A DNA stretch of 54,950 bases, taken from the NCBI GenBank assembly GCA_036763105.1, contig JBAIYS010000017.1, forward strand, positions 1-54,950, read 5' to 3'. Under the pieces are notes generated by a model. It was given only the letters and a program-made list of their open reading frames with translations. It was not told the DNA's origin and searched no databases. This DNA is from Peptococcaceae bacterium 1198_IL3148. Its GTDB lineage: Bacteria > Bacillota > Desulfotomaculia > Desulfotomaculales > Desulfohalotomaculaceae. Below, piece after piece: positions 32,908 through 43,710 of the stretch (position 1 is its first letter; each line of letters opens with the position of its first letter). The position numbers and the translations under genes were made by a program.

Positions 32908-34092
32908 ATGGCAGAATCCAAGACCCCTCTCTTGGATCAACTGGAGACTGGTCCCTGGCCCAGTTTCGTAACTGAAATTAAGAGAATGGCCCCCGAAAAG
33001 CCCTCCGCACAAGACCTTCTAGGCCAACTTGAAGTATCCTACGAGGAGAAAAAAGGGCACTGGAAACACGGCGGTATCGTTGGTGTTATGGGTTATGGCG
33101 GTGGAGTTATTGGTCGTTACACAGACATGCCAGAGCAATTCCCTAACGTAGCAGAGTTTCACACCATTCGTTTGAACCAGCCATCAGGTTGGTACTACAC
33201 CACTGAAGCTCTACGTAAAGTATGTGACATTTGGGATAAGTATGGCTCAGGTTTGACCAACTTACACGGTTCAACTGGTGACTTGGTACTGTTAGGTACC
33301 GAAACCAAATACTTGCAAACTGCCTTTAACGAGTATAGCGAAATAGGTTTTGACCTTGGTGGTTCAGGTTCCGACCTGCGTACCCCTAGTTGCTGCTGTG
33401 GTATGTCACGTTGTGAATTTGCATGTATCGACTCCATGGATATTTGCCACAACTTGACTAACACATTCCAGGACGAATTACACCGTCCAATGTGGCCATA
33501 CAAGTTCAAAATTAAAGTTTCAGGTTGTGCTAACGACTGCGTAGCTTCTATCGCTCGTTCCGACTTCTCAATCATGGGTACTTGGAGAGACGATATCCGC
33601 ATTAAGCAAGAAGCTGTTCGTGAGTACGTTGCTAACGGCTTGGACATTCAAGACATAGTTATCGATCGTTGCCCAACAGGCTGCATGAGCTTTGACGGTA
33701 ACGAATTAACCATCGACAACAAAGAGTGTGTACGTTGCATGCACTGCATCAACAAAATGCCTAAAGCTCTTCGCCCCGGTGAAGACAAAGGTGCTACCAT
33801 CCTGATCGGTGGTAAAGCAACCATTCTACAATCCGCATTCTTAGGTTGGGTAATTGTTCCATTCATGAAAATGGATAAAGAGAACGATTACGAAGAAGTT
33901 AAGGATCTGCTGGATAAGATTTGGGAATGGTGGGATGAACACGGTAAGGTTCGTGAGCGTGTGGGTGAAACAATTTGCCGCCTCGGTATGCGTAACTTCC
34001 TGCGTGCTGTTGAACTAGAACCAATTCCACAAATGGTATTCAAGCCTCGTGCTAACCCATACTTCTTCTGGTGGCCTGAAGAAGTTAAGTAA
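32908..34092 (+). CDS. dsrA: Dissimilatory sulfite reductase alpha subunit
   Basis: Protein of 394 aa. With DsrB it reduces sulfite at a siroheme-[4Fe-4S] centre. Cysteine motifs binding the coupled cluster are present ([12 protein letters not shown] near residue 155 and SGCANDC near residue 205). An inserted ferredoxin domain near residues 255-290 has CPTGC and [18 protein letters not shown]. The start at ATG 32908 is eight bases after GGAGGTGA. Codons are biased toward CGT, GCT and GGT compared with neighbours, as expected for a very abundant protein. Confidence 0.98.
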   Translation: MAESKTPLLDQLETGPWPSFVTEIKRMAPEKPSAQDLLGQLEVSYEEKKGHWKHGGIVGVMGYGGGVIGRYTDMPEQFPNVAEFHTIRLNQPSGWYYTTEALRKVCDIWDKYGSGLTNLHGSTGDLVLLGTETKYLQTAFNEYSEIGFDLGGSGSDLRTPSCCCGMSRCEFACIDSMDICHNLTNTFQDELHRPMWPYKFKIKVSGCANDCVASIARSDFSIMGTWRDDIRIKQEAVREYVANGLDIQDIVIDRCPTGCMSFDGNELTIDNKECVRCMHCINKMPKALRPGEDKGATILIGGKATILQSAFLGWVIVPFMKMDKENDYEEVKDLLDKIWEWWDEHGKVRERVGETICRLGMRNFLRAVELEPIPQMVFKPRANPYFFWWPEEVK

Positions 34093-34173
34093 TAGCCAAA
34101 GGGCATTGAATTAATAACTGGTTAATTAGTTTATAATTATTAAAATAATATGTACGGGGAGAGGTGAAGCGAA

Positions 34174-35235
34174 TTGGCTCCTAAAACTGATATCGGACCT
34201 CCGCATTACGAGCAAATGCTCCCACCCGTTATCAAAGAAAACTACGGTAAATGGGAGTATCACGAAATTTTAAAGCCAGGTGTACTTGTACACGTTGCTG
34301 AATCCGGTGACAAGCTGTACACCGTGCGTGTAGGTTCACCAAGATTGGTCAGCATTTACTTCATTCGTGATCTGTGCGATCTCGCTGACAAATACTGCGG
34401 TGGCTACCTGAGATTTACAAGCCGTCACAATGTTGAGTTTCTGTTAACTGAGGAAGCTAACATTGAGCCATTGATTGCTGAATTAAAAGCTAAGGGTCTG
34501 CCCGTTGGTGGTACTGGTAACTCCATTACCAACATCGTACACACCCAAGGTTGGGTACACTGTCATACCCCTGCTACCGATGCTTCAGGTATCGTAAAAG
34601 CAGTTATGGATGAACTGTTCGAATACTTCGAAACCATGAAGTTACCAGCAAAAATGAGAATTTCTCTGGCTTGCTGTTTGAACATGTGCGGTGCTGTACA
34701 CTGCTCAGACATCGCTATTCTGGGTATTCACAGAAAGGCTCCGGTTGTTAACCATGACACCATTAAGAGCGCCTGTGAAATTCCAACAGTTATCGCCAGC
34801 TGCCCAACCGCAGCTATTCGTCCAAACCCAAAACTGAAGTCAGTTGAAATTAAAGAAGAGCGTTGCATGTACTGTGGTAACTGCTACACTATGTGCCCAT
34901 CTATTCACATTGTTGACCCAGAGAACGACGCTGTGTCCATCTGGGTTGGTGGTAAAGTATCAAACGCTCGTTCAACCCCGATGTTCTCACGTTTGGCAAT
35001 CCCATATCTGCCTAACAATCCTCCACGTTGGCCAGAAGTGGTTGACGCTGTTAAGAAGCTTGTTGAGCTGTGGGCTGCTAACGCGAAACAAGGCGAAAGA
35101 ATGGGTGAGTGGATTGAGCGTATCGGCTGGGAGAAATTCTTCCAAATGGCCGAACTGCCATTCACTGACAAGCACATCGATGACTTCAACCTGGCTGTAA
35201 CCACCTTCCGTTCTACTGCACAATTCAAGTGGTAG
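34174..35235 (+). CDS. dsrB: Dissimilatory sulfite reductase beta subunit
   Basis: Protein of 353 aa starting at TTG behind GAGAGGTGAAG. Sulfite reductase motifs include [12 protein letters not shown] near residue 89 and [15 protein letters not shown] near residue 168. The ferredoxin domain near residues 230-245 has [12 protein letters not shown]. The gap of 81 bases after dsrA contains a TAACTGGTTAATTAGT motif (34115) seen also before the TRAP operon. Codon bias again suggests high expression. Confidence 0.98.
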   Translation: MAPKTDIGPPHYEQMLPPVIKENYGKWEYHEILKPGVLVHVAESGDKLYTVRVGSPRLVSIYFIRDLCDLADKYCGGYLRFTSRHNVEFLLTEEANIEPLIAELKAKGLPVGGTGNSITNIVHTQGWVHCHTPATDASGIVKAVMDELFEYFETMKLPAKMRISLACCLNMCGAVHCSDIAILGIHRKAPVVNHDTIKSACEIPTVIASCPTAAIRPNPKLKSVEIKEERCMYCGNCYTMCPSIHIVDPENDAVSIWVGGKVSNARSTPMFSRLAIPYLPNNPPRWPEVVDAVKKLVELWAANAKQGERMGEWIERIGWEKFFQMAELPFTDKHIDDFNLAVTTFRSTAQFKW

Positions 35236-35314
35236 AATAATAGTCACCGATGGTAGTTAAAATATAATAAAACTACCGCATTATGTGGTAAATATTTAGG
35301 TGGTGAATGTTTCC

Positions 35315-35524
35315 ATGGAAGAGTTAAAAGAAAAGATCCTTGCATACCTGGAGACTGTTAGCAAAGCTAAGTCTAAGGAAATTGCAGAAAAAATCGGCGC
35401 GAAAAAGCGTGAGGTTGATAAGGCGTGTTCCGATCTGGCTAAAGAGGGTAAAGTTGAATACCTATACATCGGTACTTCATACATTACCTTAGCCGGTAAA
35501 GACCACACCCCAAAACAAGGTTAA
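35315..35524 (+). CDS. dsrD: DsrD, small winged-helix protein
   Basis: Protein of 69 aa with a winged-helix fold (AKSKEIAEKIGAKKREVDKA then LAKEGKVEYLYIG). DsrD follows dsrAB in sulfate reducers and has been described as an activator of sulfite reduction by DsrAB. ATG 35315 lies eight bases after AGGTGGTGA and gives the family N-terminus MEE; GTG codons at 35300 and 35303 overlap that ribosome site. Confidence 0.92.
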   Translation: MEELKEKILAYLETVSKAKSKEIAEKIGAKKREVDKACSDLAKEGKVEYLYIGTSYITLAGKDHTPKQG

Positions 35525-35529
35525 TAATT

Positions 35530-35561
35530 AGGAGCAGGTGAATTGTCACCTGCTCCTTTTA
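35530..35561 (+). terminator. Terminator of dsrABD
   Basis: Hairpin AGGAGCAGGTGA/TCACCTGCTCCTTTT with an ATTG loop, six bases after dsrD. Confidence 0.94.
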
Positions 35562-35562
35562 G

Positions 35563-35665
35563 TTTGCCCGGCATGTTTGCCGAGCCGATGGGTTGAAAGA
35601 AACCCTGTCACCTAACCAGCGGGAAGACAACCGGTAGGCAAGGGCGCCACTGGCAAGATTAATAG
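35563..35665 (+). ncRNA. Structured fragment, possibly a group II intron remnant
   Basis: A GC-richer, purine-rich stretch between dsrD and ywiB with several consecutive short hairpins (CCGGCA/TGCCGA, GGGTT/AACCC around GAAAG, CCAG/CTGG). Its order of motifs, GGGTTGAAAG then CACCTAACCAG then GACAACCGGTAGGCAAGGGC, resembles the 5' domain I region of bacterial group II introns as I remember them. No reverse transcriptase gene or domain V follows, so it would be a truncated relic. Another structured RNA is possible. The rest of the 35525-35739 gap is AT-rich. Confidence 0.4.
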
Positions 35666-35739
35666 ATAATTTGCATGCAATAATGTATGTAGTTATTCGG
35701 TTATAATAAAAGTATTACAATAAACACAAGGGGTTTAAC

Positions 35740-36177
35740 ATGAGCAAAGAAGGCAAAGGTAAAAAGGTATTGATTACCGTCAACACCATTCAGACCAACG
35801 AATTGGGCGAGCGGGACAGCATTAATTTTCAAACCATCGGCAGTTTATACAGCAAAAACCAAGCCATCTACCTGATTTATGATGAAAGTGTACTGACCGG
35901 CATGGCAGGAAGCACCACCTCTTTAAAGGTGGAGCCAGAAAAAATTACCCTCAGTAGAATGGGAAACAGCCAATTAAAACATACCTTTGAAGCCGGGGTG
36001 GTCAACAGCGGCACCTATGTTACTCCCTACGGCACCATGACAACAAAAGTGCTGCCCAGTAAAGTTGCTGCAGACTTGACAGAGAATGGTGGAAGTATTA
36101 ATCTAGAATATGAATTAATTGTAGGAAAAGATAAAATCGGTGTTAATGAGTTATTAATCACCGTCAAGGAGGCTTAA
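35740..36177 (+). CDS. DUF1934 (YwiB-like) beta-barrel protein
   Basis: Protein of 145 aa matching the DUF1934 family, a calycin-like beta barrel of unknown role (VLITVNTIQTNELGERD start, YLIYDESVLTGMAG near residue 45, YVTPYGTMTTKVLPSKV near residue 92). It lies just ahead of argS, the same arrangement as ywiB-argS in Bacillus. Ten bases separate the two genes and the argS ribosome site overlaps the end of this one. Confidence 0.88.
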   Translation: MSKEGKGKKVLITVNTIQTNELGERDSINFQTIGSLYSKNQAIYLIYDESVLTGMAGSTTSLKVEPEKITLSRMGNSQLKHTFEAGVVNSGTYVTPYGTMTTKVLPSKVAADLTENGGSINLEYELIVGKDKIGVNELLITVKEA

Positions 36178-36186
36178 CTCTCTGTT

Positions 36187-37872
36187 ATGAGCGGTATCGT
36201 AGAAAGAGTACGGCAACAGTTGTCTGATGCCTTAAAACAAGCAGTGGAAAAGGCGGTGGCTGCCGGTGCGCTGCCGGAGCTAACTGTACCGGAATTTGTG
36301 GTGGAAGTGCCCCGGGAGAAGGGCCACGGCGATTTTGCCACCAATATAGCCATGATGTTAGCCAAGCCGGCCAAAAGTGCACCCCGTAAATTGGCAGAAA
36401 TAATTTTGCAGAATCTTGAAGTGGCTGGGACGTCGGTAAAGAACGTAGAAATAGCCGGTCCTGGCTTTATTAATTTTTATCTGGATGCAGCATGGATATA
36501 TAACGCGCTACCGGAGGTTGAAAATCAAGATGCCCATTACGGCAGCGTAGAGCTGGGAGAAGGCCTAAAAGTACAAGTGGAATTTGTCAGTGCCAACCCA
36601 ACGGGCCTGTTGCACATGGGCAATGCCCGGGGAGCAGCGCTGGGTGACAGCATTGCATCCATTTTAGAATTTGCCGGATACCAAGTACAGCGGGAATACT
36701 ACATCAACGATGCCGGCAATCAGATTATTAACTTTGGCAAATCATTGGAGGCCCGGTACCTGCAACAGTTGGGACAAGATGTACCAATGCCGGAAGAGGG
36801 CTATCACGGCGAAGACATTATCGAAACCGTTAAAAACTTCATTAACCAACACAACGACACCTACCTAACGGCAGAACCGGCCATTCGCCGGGAAAAATTA
36901 ATTGAATTTGCTTTAGATGAGAAAATTACCAACATTAAAAGCGGTCTGCTGGACTTTGGCGTGGTATATGATGTTTGGTTTTCCGAAAAATCATTGCATC
37001 AGTCCGGCGCCATTAAAGAAACTATCGAGGAACTGCAGCGCAAAGGGTATATTTATGAGAAGGAAGATGCGCTGTGGTTTAAAGCCACCGAATTCGGCGA
37101 CGAGAAGGATGAAGTGGTGGTGCGGGCCAATGGCATTCCCACCTACTTTGCCGCGGATATTGCCTATCATAAAAATAAATTCCAGCGGGGGTTTGACCGG
37201 GTAATTAACATTTGGGGTGCCGATCACCACGGCCATGTCAACCGGATGAAGGGGTCGATGGAAGCCTTGGGATACAATCGGGACCAGCTGGAAATTATGT
37301 TGATGCAATTGGTGCGGTTGCTTCGGGGGGGAGAAGTGGTGCGGATGTCCAAGCGCACCGGACAGTTTGTCACCCTTAGTGAATTGGTGGAAGAAGTGGG
37401 CAAAGATGCAGCCCGTTATTTCTTTATTATGCGCAGTCCCGACAGTCACCTGGAATTCGATTTGGATTTGGCTAAATCCCAAACTAACGATAACCCGGTT
37501 TTCTATATCCAATACGCCCATGCCCGCATTTGCAGCATTTTGCGGCAGTTGGACGAGCGGGGCGGCAAAGTGCCCAAGTCATCGGAAGTGGATTTGACGG
37601 TGCTTGACGGAGAGCCAGAACTGAATTTGATTAGAAAACTGGCGGATTTCCCCGTTGAGGTGGCCATGGCAGCGGAAATGCTGGCGCCCCATCGCATTGC
37701 CAGATATTTGCATGACTTGGCGGGATTGTTCCACAGTTTCTACAACAGCAACCGAGTGATTGTGGAGGATCAACGGGTGTCCGATGCCAGAATAGTGCTG
37801 GTAAATTGTACCCGCATTGTGCTAAGAAATGCGTTGCGGCTGATTGGTGTGTCTGCACCAGAAAGAATGTAG
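36187..37872 (+). CDS. argS: Arginyl-tRNA synthetase
   Basis: Protein of 561 aa, class Ia. It attaches arginine to tRNA-Arg. It has the N-terminal tRNA-binding Add1 domain, a HIGH-type motif HMGNARGA (about residue 145), a KMSKS-type motif VRMSKRTGQF (about residue 388), and a C-terminal anticodon-binding DALR domain. The ribosome site AAGGAGG lies within the end of the preceding gene. Confidence 0.97.
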   Translation: MSGIVERVRQQLSDALKQAVEKAVAAGALPELTVPEFVVEVPREKGHGDFATNIAMMLAKPAKSAPRKLAEIILQNLEVAGTSVKNVEIAGPGFINFYLDAAWIYNALPEVENQDAHYGSVELGEGLKVQVEFVSANPTGLLHMGNARGAALGDSIASILEFAGYQVQREYYINDAGNQIINFGKSLEARYLQQLGQDVPMPEEGYHGEDIIETVKNFINQHNDTYLTAEPAIRREKLIEFALDEKITNIKSGLLDFGVVYDVWFSEKSLHQSGAIKETIEELQRKGYIYEKEDALWFKATEFGDEKDEVVVRANGIPTYFAADIAYHKNKFQRGFDRVINIWGADHHGHVNRMKGSMEALGYNRDQLEIMLMQLVRLLRGGEVVRMSKRTGQFVTLSELVEEVGKDAARYFFIMRSPDSHLEFDLDLAKSQTNDNPVFYIQYAHARICSILRQLDERGGKVPKSSEVDLTVLDGEPELNLIRKLADFPVEVAMAAEMLAPHRIARYLHDLAGLFHSFYNSNRVIVEDQRVSDARIVLVNCTRIVLRNALRLIGVSAPERM

Positions 37873-37885
37873 TGAGGAAATAAAT

Positions 37886-38065
37886 ATGTTACCAAGTGAT
37901 ATTAAAGAAGCCATTTACGCGTTATTTACCGGAGCGGTGGTGGGATTGCTCTTTGCCAAATTAAAATTGCCCATCCCTGCCCCACCCACCCTTGCCGGGG
38001 TGTTGGGGATTGTTGGCATATTCCTGGGATACCTAATTGCAATGCGTTTGGGCTGGGGTAGGTAA
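37886..38065 (+). CDS. XapX-domain small membrane protein
   Basis: Protein of 59 aa with two hydrophobic segments (GAVVGLLFAKL and AGVLGIVGIFLGYLIAM) separated by KLPIPAPPT, the XapX signature. Function is unknown for the family. ATG 37886 has ribosome site GTGAGGAAA. It lies 13 bases after argS and is probably cotranscribed. Confidence 0.85.
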   Translation: MLPSDIKEAIYALFTGAVVGLLFAKLKLPIPAPPTLAGVLGIVGIFLGYLIAMRLGWGR

Positions 38066-38140
38066 CATCTTGACACCCCCAATGTGAGCAGATAGAATGT
38101 TAAAGGATGTCAATCAATGTAAAAATTATTCATAATATAG

Positions 38141-39766
<1,626 letters not shown>

Positions 39767-39779
39767 CACAACACAAAGC

Positions 39780-39811
39780 AGCTTTGGTAAATGAACCAAA
39801 GCTCTTTTGTT
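39780..39811 (+). terminator. Terminator of pyrG
   Basis: Hairpin AGCTTTGGT/ACCAAAGCT with a six-base loop, followed by CTTTTGTT. Confidence 0.88.
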
Positions 39812-39858
39812 ATTCATCTTTATCGCAGAATATAAATCCTGGGATTTTAACATCCTAA

Positions 39859-39967
39859 GTAGGGGCCCAATTCATTGAGCCCACTAAGCAACCTTTGTCC
39901 TTAAACCAACCTGTTTCACCATGCACAAATGTTACACTAAGTGGGAGCGATGAATCGAAGCTCTACA
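39859..39967. repeat. Palindrome-ended repeat, copy A (degenerate)
   Basis: Member of the dispersed roughly 110-bp family. The left end TAGGGGCCCAATTCATTGAG and the degenerate right end GGGAGCGATGAATCGAAGCT are present, with a core that shares only short stretches with other copies. It fills the gap between pyrG and sppA; nothing else is seen there. Confidence 0.75.
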
Positions 39968-40026
39968 AAAAGCATTAGCAATAAAATAATGACTGTAATC
40001 AAAACACGGTTAGGGGGAAGAAAATT

Positions 40027-40947
40027 TTGTCTAAAAGAAAAATTGTAACCATAGCCATCTTGGGGGTGGTAGTTATTTCTTTAATTGCCGCAGCTCTGGG
40101 GCAAAATAACGGAGCCAAAACGACGGGGGCGGCGGAAGACAGCATTGCACTGATTGACATTAGCGGCATGATTGTCAGCGGCACCAGCGGCGGCAGTTTT
40201 ACCGGTGACGTGATGACCGGTTCCCAAACGGTGATTGAGCAACTGCGCCAGGCTAAGGATGATCCCAACATCAAAGGGGTGGTGCTGCGGATCAACAGCC
40301 CCGGCGGTACCCCGGCCGGTTCACTGGAGATTGGCAATGAAATTAAAAGACTGCGGCAATCCGGCAAAAAGGTGGTGGCCTACATGGCTGAAACCGCTGC
40401 CTCTGGGGCCTACTGGATATCCTGCGAAACCGACCGCATAGTGGCTAACCCCACCACCATGACTGGCAGCATTGGGGTAATTATGCAAACGGTGGATTTG
40501 CAAGGACTCTATGATAAAGTGGGGGTAGAACAAAAGGTGTTTAAAAGTGGCCCCCATAAGGATATGGGCTCTGAGGCCAGAGATATTACCCCCGAAGAAG
40601 CCGCCATTTTTCAAGGCCTAATAGATGATAGCTATGAGCAGTTTTTAGAGGTGGTGGCCAACGGCCGCAACATGGAGATGGAAAAGGTAAGGGCTCTGGC
40701 TGATGGTAGAGTGTACTCCGGGCGCCAGGCGCTAAAGGTGGGTTTGGTGGATCAGGTGGGGGATTTGCAGCAGGCCATTGAAACCACCGCTAAAATGGTG
40801 GGCATCAAGGGCGAACCCCAAGTGGTTAACTTTGGGCCAAAGAATTTTTGGGATCAATTGTTGGGGGTCAAGTTAATGGGTTTGCAATACGGACCCCAAT
40901 TACTACCTGCAGTTGTAGCAGAACAGCTGGCCATGCCAAAGCTGTAA
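40027..40947 (+). CDS. sppA: Signal peptide peptidase SppA (short form)
   Basis: Protein of 306 aa with an N-terminal membrane anchor (about residues 6-25) and a ClpP/crotonase-fold serine protease domain. It cleaves leftover signal peptides in the membrane. The catalytic Ser148 is in MTGSIGVIMQ and the general-base Lys178 is in SGPHKDMG. RINSPGGTPAGS near residue 88 forms the oxyanion region. TTG start behind GGGGGAAG. This is the Bacillus-type single-domain form. Confidence 0.94.
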   Translation: MSKRKIVTIAILGVVVISLIAAALGQNNGAKTTGAAEDSIALIDISGMIVSGTSGGSFTGDVMTGSQTVIEQLRQAKDDPNIKGVVLRINSPGGTPAGSLEIGNEIKRLRQSGKKVVAYMAETAASGAYWISCETDRIVANPTTMTGSIGVIMQTVDLQGLYDKVGVEQKVFKSGPHKDMGSEARDITPEEAAIFQGLIDDSYEQFLEVVANGRNMEMEKVRALADGRVYSGRQALKVGLVDQVGDLQQAIETTAKMVGIKGEPQVVNFGPKNFWDQLLGVKLMGLQYGPQLLPAVVAEQLAMPKL

Positions 40948-40962
40948 GGGGGCATATGAATT

Positions 40963-41709
40963 TTGTTGGATAACGAAAACCAAGAAAAACACTTAGTAGA
41001 AGAAGTAACGGAGGATCAATTAAAGGATGAAGGTGTAACACCTGTGCCCACCCAGCTAGAATCAAACCTGTCGGTCTACGATTTGGTGTACGGAGTGCTG
41101 TTTGATCCGGCCAACACCTTCCGGCGGGTGGCCATTAATCCCCCGGTGGTGTTAACGGTGACCTTAGTGCTGGGAATGAACCTGATATTAGCGTTGATGG
41201 GTATGATCACCACCGATCCTTTTGCTGGCAATGTGATGGGTTATGCCAATCAACAGCTATTAAACGCCATGCAGAGTATGGCGCCGCTGATGGCCATGCT
41301 GGGTTTTATAATTAACGTTCTGGTTTGGTTGGGCTACAGCAGCCTGCTCCATTTAATTGCCGAGTTTTACGGCGGCGGCGGCAAAGCCATTACCACCTTT
41401 ACCGCCTATGGTTTAGCGGGGTTGCCGGCGCTGTTGCTGTTGCCTTTACAGGGGTTGGCAATAATATTTGCCAACAGCGGTTTTGTTAAGGTTTTAGCAA
41501 ACATTGGCACCTTCGGCGTTACCATCTGGGGCATTGTACTGCTGGTAATAGCACTTAGGGAAGTACATCAATTTACCACCGGCAGGGCGGTGTTGGTGGT
41601 GGTGACACCGTGGATAATTGGTGTGGTGCTGGCAGTAATAATTATTATCGCCATGGTGGGATTAATGTCATCTGCTTTGCCACATTTAGAACAATTTGGT
41701 ACAATATAA
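40963..41709 (+). CDS. Yip1-family membrane protein
   Basis: Protein of 248 aa. About 45 acidic soluble residues are followed by VLFDPANTFRRVAINPPVVLT and five to six membrane helices, the pattern of bacterial Yip1 domain proteins. Their role is unknown. The start is a TTG at 40963 or 40966. It follows sppA by 15 bases, so the two are probably cotranscribed. Confidence 0.8.
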   Translation: MLDNENQEKHLVEEVTEDQLKDEGVTPVPTQLESNLSVYDLVYGVLFDPANTFRRVAINPPVVLTVTLVLGMNLILALMGMITTDPFAGNVMGYANQQLLNAMQSMAPLMAMLGFIINVLVWLGYSSLLHLIAEFYGGGGKAITTFTAYGLAGLPALLLLPLQGLAIIFANSGFVKVLANIGTFGVTIWGIVLLVIALREVHQFTTGRAVLVVVTPWIIGVVLAVIIIIAMVGLMSSALPHLEQFGTI

Positions 41710-41790
41710 ACTTGTTGTTGACCGTTGCAGGGTTTTTATACAAAGGTGGCGAATAAATCACCGAAGAAAAATTATGTGGGAGGGTGTATA

Positions 41791-42486
41791 ATGCTGATAG
41801 CCACCAGCACCGTGTTGGCCATGAGATGTCCTGAGTGCGGCAAACTACAATTTAATAAGTTATCGCTGTTCTCCTTTTCAGGTCGCCGGATGCTGGAGAT
41901 AAAATGTAGCTGTGGATCAACACTATTGGAAATCTCCAAAAGTAAAAACGGCAGTTACCGGTTGCAGTTGCCTTGCGTCATTTGTGAGATTAAACATCAG
42001 CGCATAATTTCCGGGGCTAGGCTTTGGTCACCGGAGGTAATTAATTTATATTGTCAAGAAACCGGTATTGAGCTGGGTCATTTGGGGCCGGAAGAAAAGG
42101 TTCGGGAAGCGATAATGAGTTATGACTACGATTTGGAAACACTGATTGATCAATTTGCCGGAGAAGATTACTTTAACAACTCCCACATTATGTACCAAGT
42201 TATTAATCGGTTACATGATATCGCCGAAAAAAGCGGTTTATACTGTCAATGCGGTAATGACCAAATAGAATTGGAGATCTTCCCCGATCGAGTGGAGTTG
42301 CAGTGCAAAGAATGTAATAGCGTAAATATTATTTATGCCGAAACCGAAGATGACTTAGAGGTAATTCAAAGGACCGATTTCATTGAATTAACCCAACATG
42401 GCTTCAACTTTTTGGATAGCTTAGCCAATGGCAATGGCAAGCACAAACCCAAAAAAAGTAGACGCAAACGCAACAAACACCACTAA
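41791..42486 (+). CDS. Cysteine-rich zinc-ribbon protein of unknown function
   Basis: Protein of 231 aa, not assigned to a named family. Several CxxC-type pairs suggest two zinc ribbons: CPEC with KCSCGS at the N-terminus, VICE near residue 62, then CQCGN and LQCKECN near residues 172 and 195. The C-terminus is a basic Lys/Arg/His tail. No membrane segment. ATG 41791 fits ribosome site GGGAGGG. It lies after sppA-yip1 and before the fba block. The tail suggests nucleic-acid binding, which is only inference. Confidence 0.75.
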   Translation: MLIATSTVLAMRCPECGKLQFNKLSLFSFSGRRMLEIKCSCGSTLLEISKSKNGSYRLQLPCVICEIKHQRIISGARLWSPEVINLYCQETGIELGHLGPEEKVREAIMSYDYDLETLIDQFAGEDYFNNSHIMYQVINRLHDIAEKSGLYCQCGNDQIELEIFPDRVELQCKECNSVNIIYAETEDDLEVIQRTDFIELTQHGFNFLDSLANGNGKHKPKKSRRKRNKHH

Positions 42487-42498
42487 ACCGTAAATACT

Positions 42499-42526
42499 AT
42501 GCTCGGACAAGTGGTCCGAGCATTTT
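42499..42526 (+). terminator. Terminator after the zinc-ribbon gene
   Basis: Perfect stem ATGCTCGGAC/GTCCGAGCAT with an AAGTG loop and TTT tail. Confidence 0.88.
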
Positions 42527-42632
42527 AACTGTTCAGCCCCACATGGGATGAATATACTAATTAGGTTTAGCGTATAGTTAAATATAATCAAAATATTACC
42601 ATTACATAACATTAATTACAGGCAACGCTTTT

Positions 42633-42741
42633 TGTAGGGGTTCGATTCATCAATCCCACAGAAGAAGCAGTTGTGGATGGTAACAAATGTAATTCAAGGA
42701 CAAACGTTGCTTTGGCGGGCTCAATGAATTGAGCCCCTACA
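42633..42741. repeat. Palindrome-ended repeat, copy B
   Basis: A 109-bp member of the dispersed family. The left end is TGTAGGGGTTCGATTCATCA and the right end is TCAATGAATTGAGCCCCTACA-like. The core includes GACAAACGTTGCTTTGGC. It lies in the 5' region of fba; the rest of the 42527-42795 gap is AT-rich without a gene. Confidence 0.85.
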
Positions 42742-42795
42742 TCCCTGCAACAACTATGAATATTTGAATTAAAAAAAGACTGGGGGAATTTTAAA

Positions 42796-43650
42796 ATGGC
42801 ACTGGTTACCGTTGCCGAATTACTGCAAAGGGCGGAAGAAGGCAAGTACGCTGTGGGCGCTTTTAACTGCAATAATATGGAGATTGTACAAGCAATTATC
42901 GCTGCTGCCGAAGCAGAACAGTCTCCGGTAATTATTCAAGCCAGCCAAGGGGCAATTAAGTATGCCGGTCTGGAGTGGATAGTGGGCATGGCCAAGTTGG
43001 CCGCCGAGCAAACCACTGTACCCGTTGCTTTGCACCTGGATCACGGCACCAGTTTTGAACAATGTGTGCAATGCATTAGAGCAGGCTTTAGCTCGGTAAT
43101 GATTGATGGTTCTAAACATCCCTTGGAAGAAAACATTGCCCTAACCAACAAAGTTTTAGAAGTGGCCAGAGCGGTGGGCGTTTCAGTGGAAGCAGAATTG
43201 GGTAAAATAGGTGGTACCGAGGACGATATCACTGTGGATGAAAAGGATGCCATGTTCACCAGCCCAGAGGAAGCCAAGATATTTGTTGATCGCACCGGCG
43301 TAGATGCCCTGGCGGTGGCCATTGGCACCGCCCATGGTCAGTACAAGGGCGAACCCAAGCTGGATTTTGAGCGGTTGAAAAAAATCAAGAGTATGGTGGA
43401 TGTGCCCATCGTGTTGCACGGTTCCTCCGGGGTACCGGATGAGGCCATTAAAAAGGCCATTTCTCTGGGGGTAAGAAAAGTAAACATTGATACCAACATT
43501 AGAGAGGCCATCACCTACACCATTAGACAGGTGTTGGCTGATAAACCAAATGAAATTGACCCCAGAAAGGTAATTGGGCCCGGTAGAGATAAGGCCATCG
43601 AAGTGATTCGGGAAAAAATAAGAGTTTTTGGTTCCAACGGCAAGGCGTAA
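42796..43650 (+). CDS. fba: Class II fructose-bisphosphate aldolase
   Basis: Protein of 284 aa that splits or forms fructose 1,6-bisphosphate in glycolysis and gluconeogenesis. Zinc ligands are seen in HLDHGTSFEQ near residue 81, GTAHGQYKG near residue 177 and VLHGSSGVPDE near residue 208. The last also binds phosphate. Ribosome site GGGGGAA. The start and length are normal. It is the first gene of an fba-tal pair. Confidence 0.97.
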   Translation: MALVTVAELLQRAEEGKYAVGAFNCNNMEIVQAIIAAAEAEQSPVIIQASQGAIKYAGLEWIVGMAKLAAEQTTVPVALHLDHGTSFEQCVQCIRAGFSSVMIDGSKHPLEENIALTNKVLEVARAVGVSVEAELGKIGGTEDDITVDEKDAMFTSPEEAKIFVDRTGVDALAVAIGTAHGQYKGEPKLDFERLKKIKSMVDVPIVLHGSSGVPDEAIKKAISLGVRKVNIDTNIREAITYTIRQVLADKPNEIDPRKVIGPGRDKAIEVIREKIRVFGSNGKA

Positions 43651-43659
43651 GCTACACCC

Positions 43660-43682
43660 GGGCGCGATCTGTCATCGCGCCC
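43660..43682 (+). promoter_or_regulatory. Hairpin between fba and tal
   Basis: Perfect stem GGGCGCGAT/ATCGCGCCC around CTGTC with no T run. It could be a processing or stability element, or a weak terminator. Confidence 0.5.
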
Positions 43683-43710
43683 CATTATACAAAGGGGGCT
43701 TTTAAATCAC

